Source: JBBQYA01 sp038209155 (GTDB lineage: Bacteria; Bacteroidota; Bacteroidia; Sphingobacteriales; Sphingobacteriaceae). From it: DNA of 36,156 nucleotides. The notes below the pieces were generated by a model. The model saw only the letters and a program-made list of their open reading frames with translations, was not told the origin of the DNA and ran no database searches. The stretch covers positions 1-36,156 of the forward strand of contig JBBQYA010000021.1 in NCBI GenBank assembly GCA_038209155.1, read 5' to 3'. Positions 15,904-23,905 of this stretch are shown piece by piece (the first letter of the stretch is position 1; every line of letters starts with the position of its first letter). The translations under genes and the position numbers were made by a program.

Positions 15904-16950
15904 TTAAATAATTGATTGTTTTATTTCTTTTAAAAGTTGCTCTAAATCCTCAATACGTTTTTCCAAATCAGGTAATCTTCTATAAACCACCTGAGATTTT
16001 AATGCATCTCTAAATGGAGATAAAGGACTTCCATTCCACAATTTACTTTCTTGTTTTATGGATTTAGATACTCCAGATTGAGCATTTATTTGTGTTCCAT
16101 TGGCAATATAAATATGTCCTACAATACCCACTTGGCCTCCAATAACGCAATTATCGCCAATTTTTGTACTTCCAGAAATTCCAGCTTGTGATGCTACTAC
16201 CGTATTTTTTCCGATCTCTACATTATGAGCTATTTGAATTAAATTATCCAATTTTACTCCTTGTTTTATAATAGTAGAGCCAATAGTTGCACGATCTATA
16301 GATGTATTTGAACCAATCTCCACATCATCCTCGATAATCACATTTCCGCTTTGTACTATTTTAGTAAAACTACCATCTGTTTGAGGTGCGAATCCAAATC
16401 CATCGCTGCCTATTACTGTGCTGGAATGAATAGCTATGTTGTTTCCTAATTTACAATCGTGGTAAATTTTGACACCAGCATGCAAAATTACATTATTGCC
16501 AATTGTGCAATTGTCGCCAATATATACTTGCGGAAAAATTTTTACATTATTTCCAATTTTTACATTATTTCCAATATAGGCAAATGCTCCAACATAACAA
16601 TCCTCTCCTAATTCTGCATCATCTGCAATGAAAGAAAGATCTTCTATACCTGTTTTATTGGAACTAGATGTGAATTTTTGTAATAAAATAGTGAAGGCAG
16701 AATATGCATCCAGTACTCGTATTATAGTACAAGAAAAAGATTTTTCGCTCTCGAAATCTTGGTTCACAATAACGACTGATGATTCAGTATTGTAAAGGAA
16801 AGGTAGATATTTTGGATTAGAAAGAAAAGATATTGCTCCCTTTTTCCCATCATCAATCTTCGCCAAAGAAGAAATAATCACCGATTCGTCGCCCTCTACA
16901 TTGCCACCAATCATATTACTAACCTCTTTTGCTGTTAATTTCATTTTCAA
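15904..16950 (-). CDS. lpxD: UDP-3-O-(3-hydroxyacyl)glucosamine N-acyltransferase
   Basis: LpxD adds the second 3-hydroxyacyl chain to the deacetylated LpxC product. The 348 residues start with the LpxD uridine-binding domain (about 1-100, KGAISFLSNPKYLPFL). A long left-handed beta-helix of hexapeptide repeats follows (105-320), with the catalytic His at H242 in LIQIAHNV. A C-terminal coiled helix (DLEKRIEDLEQLLKEI) completes it. Two in-frame ATGs lie six bases apart; the first is used here. It lies 53 bases after the HD phosphohydrolase gene and 145 before lpxC-fabZ, all on one strand. Confidence 0.96.
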   Translation of the reverse strand: MKMKLTAKEVSNMIGGNVEGDESVIISSLAKIDDGKKGAISFLSNPKYLPFLYNTESSVVIVNQDFESEKSFSCTIIRVLDAYSAFTILLQKFTSSSNKTGIEDLSFIADDAELGEDCYVGAFAYIGNNVKIGNNVKIFPQVYIGDNCTIGNNVILHAGVKIYHDCKLGNNIAIHSSTVIGSDGFGFAPQTDGSFTKIVQSGNVIIEDDVEIGSNTSIDRATIGSTIIKQGVKLDNLIQIAHNVEIGKNTVVASQAGISGSTKIGDNCVIGGQVGIVGHIYIANGTQINAQSGVSKSIKQESKLWNGSPLSPFRDALKSQVVYRRLPDLEKRIEDLEQLLKEIKQSII

Positions 16951-17003
16951 ATTTAATAATTTATACCAAAATGGTAGAGCGGTAACTTTACAAGCTTACA
17001 AAG

Positions 17004-18227
17004 CTAAATATCAATACTTTTTAAATAACAAAGAAAGTTTTTTTTTACGGTAGTTAATGTGTTTTCGGATACGCTTCCATCAGAAGCTTCCAAAATATCT
17101 ACTGTGTGACCAGAATTAAGTAAAATTTTTATTTCTTTTTCTTCTGTACTGTAAGCATTATTTTTTATTTCGTCTGTGAAAACGAAATATTCTGATTCCA
17201 AATATGAGATAGCTAAAGATTTCATTGTCTTTCTTTTGATGGATTCAACATAATCAAAATCAAAGGATTTCTTTTGAATTTCTACTCTAAATAATTCCCT
17301 TCTAGCAATACCTGAACATAGAACAGAAAGAATTTTATCTGAATGTTCTGCCCAAACTTTTATGGCAGAATGAATATCATTATCATCCAATTGCATAAAC
17401 AAATCTAAAACTTGTTCCTTGTTTATGTGATTTTTAGAATTTAACAATAAAACCAATGCAGGAGTTCCAAATAATTCTGCACCTGAATTACTTAATTCCT
17501 TAGCACGGAGGATTATTTTCAATAACATTTGTTCTGCAGAAAGTACAGTTTTATGCAAATATACTTGCCAATACATAAGCCTTCTCGCGATTAAAAACTT
17601 TTCAACCGAGTAAATCCCTTTTTCTTCTATGACTAGTTCATTATCAACAACATTAATCATTTTTAAAATCCGATCAAAACCAATAATTCCCTCAGAAACT
17701 CCAGTGAAAAAAGAATCTCGATTTAAATAATCTAAACGATCAATATCCATTTGACCAGAAACCAATTCGTGCAAGAATTTTTTGCTGTATTGATTTTTGA
17801 AAATGGAAATGGCAAGTGTTAATTTGCCACTAAATTCGATATTTAGTTTTTCCATTATTTCTAATGAAATCATTTCATGGGTTCTTTTTTCTGCTAGAAT
17901 TTCTTCCAAAGCATGAGAAAATGGGCCATGACCAATATCGTGTAACAATATAGCCACACTTACCGCTTCGCATTCTTCATCAGAAATTATAATTCCTTTG
18001 TTTTTTAAAGTTTCTAGCGCAGTACTCATCAAATGTAAAGCGCCAAGTGCATGATGAAAGCGAGTGTGCAATGCTCCCGGATAAACTAAATAGGTAAGAC
18101 CCAACTGTTTGATGTTTCTTAGTCTTTGAAAATAAGGATGAGAAATTAAATCGAACAATATCTCGTGTTGTATGGTAATGAAACCATAAACAGGATCATT
18201 GAAAATTTTCTTCTTATTCTTGTGCAA
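17004..18227 (-). CDS. HD domain phosphohydrolase
   Basis: This 407-residue protein is a dGTPase/SAMHD1-like HD-domain enzyme. It shows NDPVYGFITI near the start, RFHHALGALHLM (57-68) and the metal-binding HD pair H96-D97 in LLHDIGHGPFSH, then DRLDYLNRDSFFTG with a further metal-ligand Asp. Such proteins hydrolyse phosphates of nucleotides, though the natural substrate of this Bacteroidota group is uncertain. The start is TTG at 18227; no ATG precedes the conserved N-terminus, and the family usually begins one to seven residues before NDPVYGF. It is first in the lpxD-lpxC-lpxA strand run and is divergent from porX. Confidence 0.9.
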   Translation of the reverse strand: MHKNKKKIFNDPVYGFITIQHEILFDLISHPYFQRLRNIKQLGLTYLVYPGALHTRFHHALGALHLMSTALETLKNKGIIISDEECEAVSVAILLHDIGHGPFSHALEEILAEKRTHEMISLEIMEKLNIEFSGKLTLAISIFKNQYSKKFLHELVSGQMDIDRLDYLNRDSFFTGVSEGIIGFDRILKMINVVDNELVIEEKGIYSVEKFLIARRLMYWQVYLHKTVLSAEQMLLKIILRAKELSNSGAELFGTPALVLLLNSKNHINKEQVLDLFMQLDDNDIHSAIKVWAEHSDKILSVLCSGIARRELFRVEIQKKSFDFDYVESIKRKTMKSLAISYLESEYFVFTDEIKNNAYSTEEKEIKILLNSGHTVDILEASDGSVSENTLTTVKKNFLCYLKSIDI

Positions 18228-18307
18228 GGTTAATGGATTAAATGTTGCTTGATTTTTATCTATGATACTACAAAGGTAAATTTTATAGTTTAGCTAAAAA
18301 GGTTTTA

Positions 18308-18315
18308 TATTTTTG
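18308..18315 (+). promoter_or_regulatory. Probable -7 box of the porX promoter
   Basis: TATTTTTG fits TAnnTTTG, 23 bases before the porX ATG, within the 111-bp divergent gap. The leader is AAAACAAACAAATT, an A-rich Bacteroidota-type initiation region without Shine-Dalgarno. A well-spaced TTTG is not evident. Confidence 0.45.
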
Positions 18316-18338
18316 AATTTTATAAAAACAAACAAATT

Positions 18339-19889
18339 ATGCAGGAAACAACCATTTTGTGGGCTGATGATGAAATAGATCTGTTGAAACCACATATTTT
18401 ATTTTTAAGTGAAAAAGGATATAAAATTACCACAGTTACCAATGGAAGTGATGCTTTGGATGCATTTAAAAGTTCTTATTTTGATTTGGTTTTTTTGGAT
18501 GAAAACATGCCAGGAATATCTGGTTTAGAAACATTATCAGAAATAAAAAATATAAGCGCAGATGTGCCCGTGGTTTTGATTACGAAAAATGAAGAGGAAT
18601 ATTTAATGGAGGATGCCATTGGGAGTAAAATAGCAGATTATTTAATAAAGCCAGTAAACCCAAAACAAATCTTATTAACTATCAAAAAATTGGTGGATAA
18701 TAAACGTTTGATTAGTGAAAAAACTACTTCTGCATATCAGCAAGATTTTCGACAGTTGGGAATGACCTTAAATGATAATCTGAATTTTAATGAATGGGCA
18801 GAAGTTTATAAAAAACTTGTTTTTTGGGAACTGGAATTGGAAACTTTAGAGGATGAAGGGATGCATGAAATACTAACGATGCAAAAATCTGAAGCCAATG
18901 TTCAATTTGGAAAATACATAGAAAAAAATTATTTACAATGGACTTTTAAAGCTGAGGATATACCTGTTTTTTCAAATACCTTGTTAAAACGAAAAGTATT
19001 TCCATTGTTGGAAGAAAGCGTGCCAGTATTTTTTATTCTAATTGATAATTTAAGATATGATCAATGGAGAATATTGAATCCAATTATTACTGAATATTTT
19101 AGAATAGAAACAGAGGAAATGTACTACAGCATTTTGCCTACAGCAACTCAGTATTCAAGAAATGCAATCTTCTCAGGATTAACTCCCTTAGAAATGGAAA
19201 AAAGATTTCCAAAACTGTGGCAAAATGATGATGACGAAGGAGGAAAAAATTTGCATGAAGAAGAGTTTTTAAAAGATAATTTAGAAAGAAACAGAAAGAA
19301 AGTAAAACATAGTTATACAAAAATCGTGAATAACGAAGCAGGAAAATCATTGGTAGACAATGTTCCCAATATGTTTACAAATGATTTAAACGTAATTGTT
19401 TATAATTTTGTAGACATGCTTTCGCATTCGCGAACAGAGATGGAAATGATAAGAGAATTGGCTGGAGACGAAGCAGCTTATCGTTCTATTACTTTGAGTT
19501 GGTTTGAACATTCTCCATTATTAGATATTATAAAAAAACTCTCACAAAAGAAATGTAAGTTGGTGATAACTACCGATCACGGGACCATACGAGTAAAACA
19601 TCCAAGTAAAGTAATTGGAGATAAAAACACTAATTCAAACCTTCGATATAAGCAAGGCAAAAACTTAAATTTTGCAGCTAAAGAAGTGTTTTTAATTAAA
19701 AATCCACATGATGCTAATCTTCCGAAATTAAATGTTTCTTCTTCATTTATTTTTGCAAAAGATGATTATTATTTTATTTACCCAAATAATTATAATCAGT
19801 TTGTAAATTATTTTAGCAATACTTTTCAACATGGAGGTATATCATTAGAAGAAATGATCATTCCTTTTGCAGTATATTCTAGCAAATAA
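18339..19889 (+). CDS. porX: T9SS response regulator with PglZ phosphatase-like domain
   Basis: PorX controls expression of type IX secretion components in Porphyromonas and relatives. Residues 1-125 are a receiver domain with acidic D10/D11, phosphoacceptor D54 (LVFLDENMPG), T82 and K104 (IKPVNP). A helical linker leads to a C-terminal PglZ/alkaline-phosphatase-like domain (about 200-516) with the metal-binding pieces FILIDNLRYDQW, NFVDMLSHSR and VITTDHGTIRV, which in PorX hydrolyses oligonucleotide-type phosphodiesters. The length matches PorX. Its presence agrees with the T9SS cargo gene at the window start. The tsaE gene follows after 2 bases. The cognate PorY-type kinase is not in the window. 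Confidence 0.95.
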   Translation: MQETTILWADDEIDLLKPHILFLSEKGYKITTVTNGSDALDAFKSSYFDLVFLDENMPGISGLETLSEIKNISADVPVVLITKNEEEYLMEDAIGSKIADYLIKPVNPKQILLTIKKLVDNKRLISEKTTSAYQQDFRQLGMTLNDNLNFNEWAEVYKKLVFWELELETLEDEGMHEILTMQKSEANVQFGKYIEKNYLQWTFKAEDIPVFSNTLLKRKVFPLLEESVPVFFILIDNLRYDQWRILNPIITEYFRIETEEMYYSILPTATQYSRNAIFSGLTPLEMEKRFPKLWQNDDDEGGKNLHEEEFLKDNLERNRKKVKHSYTKIVNNEAGKSLVDNVPNMFTNDLNVIVYNFVDMLSHSRTEMEMIRELAGDEAAYRSITLSWFEHSPLLDIIKKLSQKKCKLVITTDHGTIRVKHPSKVIGDKNTNSNLRYKQGKNLNFAAKEVFLIKNPHDANLPKLNVSSSFIFAKDDYYFIYPNNYNQFVNYFSNTFQHGGISLEEMIIPFAVYSSK

Positions 19890-19891
19890 AT

Positions 19892-20332
19892 TTGAAGCAG
19901 GTAGAAGAAATAATAATAAGAGAAATATCCGAATTAGATAAAATTGTAAAAGCAATTTTATCTAATTCAGTGGATTCAAGAACAATTCTTTTGGAGGGAG
20001 AGATGGGGAGTGGAAAAACAACAGTTGTTTCTGCATTTGTTAAATTATTGGATTCTCCAGAAATGGTTTCTAGCCCAACATTTTCCATTGTAAATGATTA
20101 TTCCACCTCATCTATTAAAATTTATCATTTTGATTTATATCGATTGAATTCTGTAAAAGAATTGCAAGAAATCGGTTTTGAAGAATATTTAGATGCAGAA
20201 AATTATTGTTTTATAGAATGGCCAAAGTTGGCAATTCCGTTTTTATCTGATAATTATTCAAGCATTAAAATCAGTTTAGAAGCAGATGGATCAAGAAAAT
20301 TTGGATTATACAAAAGAAATGGAATAATATAA
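19892..20332 (+). CDS. tsaE: tRNA threonylcarbamoyladenosine biosynthesis ATPase TsaE
   Basis: TsaE is the ATPase that cycles the TsaB-TsaD complex when it makes t6A37 on ANN-decoding tRNAs. The 146 residues show Walker A GEMGSGKTT (36-44), SSPTFSIVNDY for the switch region, the YHFDLYRL signature and FIEWPKL. The start is TTG two bases after the porX stop; no ATG precedes the P-loop, so TTG is the best candidate and translation may be coupled to porX. The length is normal for the family. Confidence 0.95.
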   Translation: MKQVEEIIIREISELDKIVKAILSNSVDSRTILLEGEMGSGKTTVVSAFVKLLDSPEMVSSPTFSIVNDYSTSSIKIYHFDLYRLNSVKELQEIGFEEYLDAENYCFIEWPKLAIPFLSDNYSSIKISLEADGSRKFGLYKRNGII

Positions 20333-20378
20333 ATTTTGGAGTAAGATTTTTTTTACCTTTAAGTCGAAAAAGAATTAA

Positions 20379-21605
20379 ATGGGCGCAAATACTCCTCCAG
20401 GGTTTACCGAAATCGCAAAGCAGGCAATGATGATGCCTCAAGAAGCTTTACTTGAACTAAAAAGTAAGAAAAACACATTACAAATTGGTATTCCAAAAGA
20501 AACCAGCTATCAAGAAAATCGGATCGCATTAACTCCGCAATCTATTCACTTATTAGTTCAGCATGGCCACGAGGTTTTGGTAGAAAGCGGAGCGGGTAAA
20601 GCTGCAAATTTCAGCGATAGTGCTTATAGTGAATGTGGTGCACAGATCATATACGATACTAAAAAAGTTTTTGAATCAGATATTTTAATCAAAGTAGCTC
20701 CACCTTCTTTAGAGGAAATTGAGATGATGAAACAAGGGCAAACTTTAATTTCTGCCATACAATTAGCAGTGGTAAAAGAACAATACATTCAAGCTTTAAT
20801 AGCGAAAAAAATAACTGCCATCTCTTATGAATATTTGAAGGATGAGTGGGGAGTTTTCACCGTAATAAGATCAATGAGTGAGATAGTCGGCGGTACTTCA
20901 ATACTAATAGCGGCAGAATATTTAAGTAATGTAAGCCATGGAAGAGGAATTATGTTAGGCGGAATTTCCGGAATTCCACCATCTGAGGTAGTAATAATTG
21001 GCGCAGGAACTGTTGGAGAATTTGCAGCAAAAACAGCAATAGGATTAGGAGCAGAAGTTAAAGTTTTTGACAATTCTTTATACCGATTAAGAAGATTACA
21101 AAATAATATTGGAAGCAGAATTTTCACCTCAGTAATACAACCAATTGTATTAAAAAAAGCACTTGCAACCGCAGATGTTGCGGTAGGAGCCATATATTCT
21201 GAAATTGGACGAACACCATGTATAGTTTCCGACGAAATGGTAAGTTCTATGAAAGCAGGCTCTGTAATCATAGATGTAAGCATAGATCAAGGCGGGTGTT
21301 TTGAAACTTCTAGAGTTACCAATCATGATAAACCAATTTTTAAAAAGTATGATGTGATCCATTATTGCGTTCCAAATATTGCTTCCAGAGTATCAAGAAC
21401 GGCATCTTATGCTTTAACAAATATTTTCACTCCCATACTTATTAGTATTGGCGAGGCTGGTGGAGTTAAGAATATGCTTTGGGAAAAATCGGGCGTGAGA
21501 AATGGAGTTTATGTATATCAAGGGCATTTAACCAATCAGCATTTATCAAATTTATTTAAACTTCCTTACAAAGATTTAGACTTATTGGTAGCAGCTCGGG
21601 TTTAA
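20379..21605 (+). CDS. ald: Alanine dehydrogenase (Bacteroidota-type)
   Basis: The 408 residues resemble NAD-dependent alanine dehydrogenase, which interconverts L-alanine and pyruvate plus ammonia, and also PntA. A 33-residue N-terminal extension (MPQEALLE) precedes the core. Substrate residues R48 (ENRIALTP) and K105 (IKVAPP) are kept, as are the Rossmann GAGTVGEFAA and the Asp of IDVSIDQGGCFE. The catalytic His of the LHLA motif is replaced by Gln (AIQLA, Q128), a form I recall in many Bacteroidota homologues. A TACCTTTA box lies upstream. The next gene starts 2 bases after the stop. The alternative is a related but functionally distinct dehydrogenase. Confidence 0.85.
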   Translation: MGANTPPGFTEIAKQAMMMPQEALLELKSKKNTLQIGIPKETSYQENRIALTPQSIHLLVQHGHEVLVESGAGKAANFSDSAYSECGAQIIYDTKKVFESDILIKVAPPSLEEIEMMKQGQTLISAIQLAVVKEQYIQALIAKKITAISYEYLKDEWGVFTVIRSMSEIVGGTSILIAAEYLSNVSHGRGIMLGGISGIPPSEVVIIGAGTVGEFAAKTAIGLGAEVKVFDNSLYRLRRLQNNIGSRIFTSVIQPIVLKKALATADVAVGAIYSEIGRTPCIVSDEMVSSMKAGSVIIDVSIDQGGCFETSRVTNHDKPIFKKYDVIHYCVPNIASRVSRTASYALTNIFTPILISIGEAGGVKNMLWEKSGVRNGVYVYQGHLTNQHLSNLFKLPYKDLDLLVAARV

Positions 21606-21607
21606 GT

Positions 21608-22789
21608 ATGTTTAAATCATACAATAGAGCTTTATTTATTTATCGATTATTGTGTTTAAGTTTTCTTTTTGGTATTATTTTATCAAAGAAATTATGGTTT
21701 TCTGATCGTCTTTTACCTCTTATTCCTACTTTTGGAGATTTAAATTTGCTACCTAAACCCTTTGATAAGGTATTTTTGCTGTTACTCGGGGTTTTTTTAT
21801 TTCTGGGATTTTTCATAAAAAGGGTTCAATTAAATACCATTTTCATTCTTTTTATTAGTTTTTTATTTTGTTTTTCGGATCAAATAAGATGGCAGCCTTG
21901 GATTTATCAATATCTTTTAATGTTTGTTCCATTTGCTTTTTTTGATTATAAAAAATCGTATAATATTATTCTGATTTTAGAAATGATTGTTATCATTTTT
22001 ACATATTTCTGGACAGGAATTCATAAATTTCAACCTCAGTTTATTTATTATGTTTTCACACCAATCTTAAAAAACTTTTTCCATTTATCTTCCTATTTTA
22101 TTAATGAATATAGAAATATCGGATATGTAATTCCAATCATAGAAATAGGTATTTCTTTCTTTTTATTTTTTAGAAAAACAAGAAATTTTGGAGTCATATT
22201 TTTGTTAGTTAGCCATTTATTTATACTTTATTATTTAAGTCCGTTAGGAATTAATTTTAATCAAATAGTATGGCCCTGGAATATAGCTATGATTAGTTTT
22301 GGATTTTTATTGTTCTTCAACAATAATGAAAAAATAATGCGTTTTGAATTACAAATAAAAGAAAAAGTGTATTTTTTATTATTTTTAATTTTAGTAGGAG
22401 TACTACCATTTTTTAGTTTATATAACAAGTGGGATCATTATTTATCTTTTAATGTTTATTCAGGAAAACCGAATGAATTGGCAGTGATTATTCCAGAAAA
22501 TAAAAACAAAGTGCCTCGTTTAATAAATGAATATTTAGTAAAAGGAAATTTATTAAATACCGAAACTGTAATTAATTTAAACAGATGGTCAATGTTTGAA
22601 TTAAATGTACCAATTCCTCCACAAAAAAGATTATACAAATTGCTGTCAAAAAAGGTAGTAAAGCACTATAATTTCGAGGGAGTTCTATTGATCAGAGAGC
22701 TTAAAAATAAAAAAAGCAAATTCTACTATGAAGGCATTTCCAAAACGGGGAAAAACTTGCCTCATCAAAAATTTCAGGAAAATCAATAA
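21608..22789 (+). CDS. HTTM/DoxX-like polytopic membrane protein
   Basis: This 393-residue protein has about eight membrane helices in residues 8-285 and a soluble C-terminal tail (about 290-393). The element FTYFWTGIHKFQPQF (131-145) has the YFxxGxxK pattern of HTTM proteins, with K140 aligning to the Lys of the SdpB-like protein in this window. SDQIRWQPW and FNQIVWPWN with a conserved late His (SHLFILYY) are further family-like features. I do not recognise a specific function. It starts 2 bases after ald and is probably in the porX-tsaE-ald transcript. The tail is lysine-rich and has no known domain. Confidence 0.7.
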   Translation: MFKSYNRALFIYRLLCLSFLFGIILSKKLWFSDRLLPLIPTFGDLNLLPKPFDKVFLLLLGVFLFLGFFIKRVQLNTIFILFISFLFCFSDQIRWQPWIYQYLLMFVPFAFFDYKKSYNIILILEMIVIIFTYFWTGIHKFQPQFIYYVFTPILKNFFHLSSYFINEYRNIGYVIPIIEIGISFFLFFRKTRNFGVIFLLVSHLFILYYLSPLGINFNQIVWPWNIAMISFGFLLFFNNNEKIMRFELQIKEKVYFLLFLILVGVLPFFSLYNKWDHYLSFNVYSGKPNELAVIIPENKNKVPRLINEYLVKGNLLNTETVINLNRWSMFELNVPIPPQKRLYKLLSKKVVKHYNFEGVLLIRELKNKKSKFYYEGISKTGKNLPHQKFQENQ

Positions 22790-22944
22790 TATTCCTACAT
22801 TTAACCCATCAAAGCCTATCAAAACATAATTGACATGAAAAATTTTTGGTTTGACATTTGCATAACCCAAGATCAATCAATCAGTTTATGTATTTTAAAT
22901 TTAACATCTAAACCGATTATTTAAAAACCAAAAAAAAATTAAAA

Positions 22945-23850
22945 ATGGAAAATGCACAGAAAAAGAATACCAACTACATCTATGTTCTGCTAGCTGTAAT
23001 TGCTTTATTATTAGGAACTAATATTTACACATTTCTGAAAAAGAATAAAACAGAGACAACCCTAACTACCGTAACAGATGAGAGAGCAGGATTGCAAAAG
23101 GAGCTAAACCAGTTGGAAGCAGAATTAGCCGAAGCTACTAACAGCACTACAGAACTAAGTGCAGAATTGGAAGAAAAGAATCTTCAATTGAAAAGCAAAG
23201 TAGAAGAACTTCAAAATTCTTTGAAAAAAGGTAATATGAGTGCTGGTCAATTGTCAAAATCAAAGAAAGAAATAGATCAACTAAGAATATTTGTCTCCAA
23301 TTATCAAACTGAAGTTGAAGAACTTAAAGTAGAAAATGAAAGATTAAATACAGAAAACACTGGTTTGAAACAAACAGTAGTTGCTGAGCAAACCCGTGCT
23401 AGTAACCTTGCTTCTGAAAACACCAATTTGAGTGGAAAAATAAGTGCAGCTTCAATCCTGAAATCTGAAAATTTAACTATAACTCCAGTAAGAGAGCGTT
23501 CTAGCGGAAAAGAATCGGATGTGACTAAAGCAAAAAATGTAGATAAAATCAAAATCTCATTTACATTGGCCAACAACGATATAGCAGAAAAGGGATCGAA
23601 AGACTTTTATTTGAGAATTTTAGATCCAAAAGGAAACCTTGAAACGGTAACAGACAGAGAGCAAAGCATGTTTAAAGGAAATAATCAAGATATGCAGTAT
23701 ACAGCAAAATACACGATTAATTTTGATAATATGCCGCAGGTATATAACATGTACTGGACTAAATCTACAAATTTTGAAAAGGGTATGTATGAAGCTGTTT
23801 TATTCGCAGATGGAACAATTGTTGGAAATTCAAAATTCGAGTTGAAATAA
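22945..23850 (+). CDS. Membrane-anchored coiled-coil protein with C-terminal beta domain
   Basis: The 301 residues begin with a short cytoplasmic tail and one membrane segment (about 11-30, YIYVLLAVIALLLGTNIYTF). A coiled coil of about 125 residues follows (38-165, rich in E, L, K and heptads). After a basic linker (SGKESDVTKAKNVDKIK) comes a beta-rich C-terminal domain (about 195-301, ISFTLANNDIAEKGSKDFYL and GMYEAVLFADG). The fold looks Ig/fibronectin-like and would face the periplasm. I know similar Bacteroidota proteins, often misnamed as partitioning ATPases, without a proven role. It is monocistronic and ends at a strong bidirectional terminator. Confidence 0.8.
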   Translation: MENAQKKNTNYIYVLLAVIALLLGTNIYTFLKKNKTETTLTTVTDERAGLQKELNQLEAELAEATNSTTELSAELEEKNLQLKSKVEELQNSLKKGNMSAGQLSKSKKEIDQLRIFVSNYQTEVEELKVENERLNTENTGLKQTVVAEQTRASNLASENTNLSGKISAASILKSENLTITPVRERSSGKESDVTKAKNVDKIKISFTLANNDIAEKGSKDFYLRILDPKGNLETVTDREQSMFKGNNQDMQYTAKYTINFDNMPQVYNMYWTKSTNFEKGMYEAVLFADGTIVGNSKFELK

Positions 23851-23870
23851 TATAAATTTATCATTTATTT

Positions 23871-23905
23871 AAAAATCCTCCTGAAATTCAGGAGGATTTT
23901 TTTTT
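23871..23905. terminator. Strong bidirectional terminator
   Basis: CCTCCTGAA-A-TTCAGGAGG is a perfect palindrome with A5 before and T9 after. It sits between convergent genes, and the T-run runs into the stop codon of the SprA-like gene on the minus strand. Confidence 0.92.

Noticed and set aside
20825..21283. 152-codon open frame opposite ald
   Set aside because: Long but antisense to a conserved dehydrogenase; hydrophobic pattern follows the complementary codons.
22790..22944. 155-bp gap before the coiled-coil gene searched for a riboswitch or small gene
   Set aside because: No stable stem or start-preceded frame found; only AT-rich leader with an imperfect -7-like motif.
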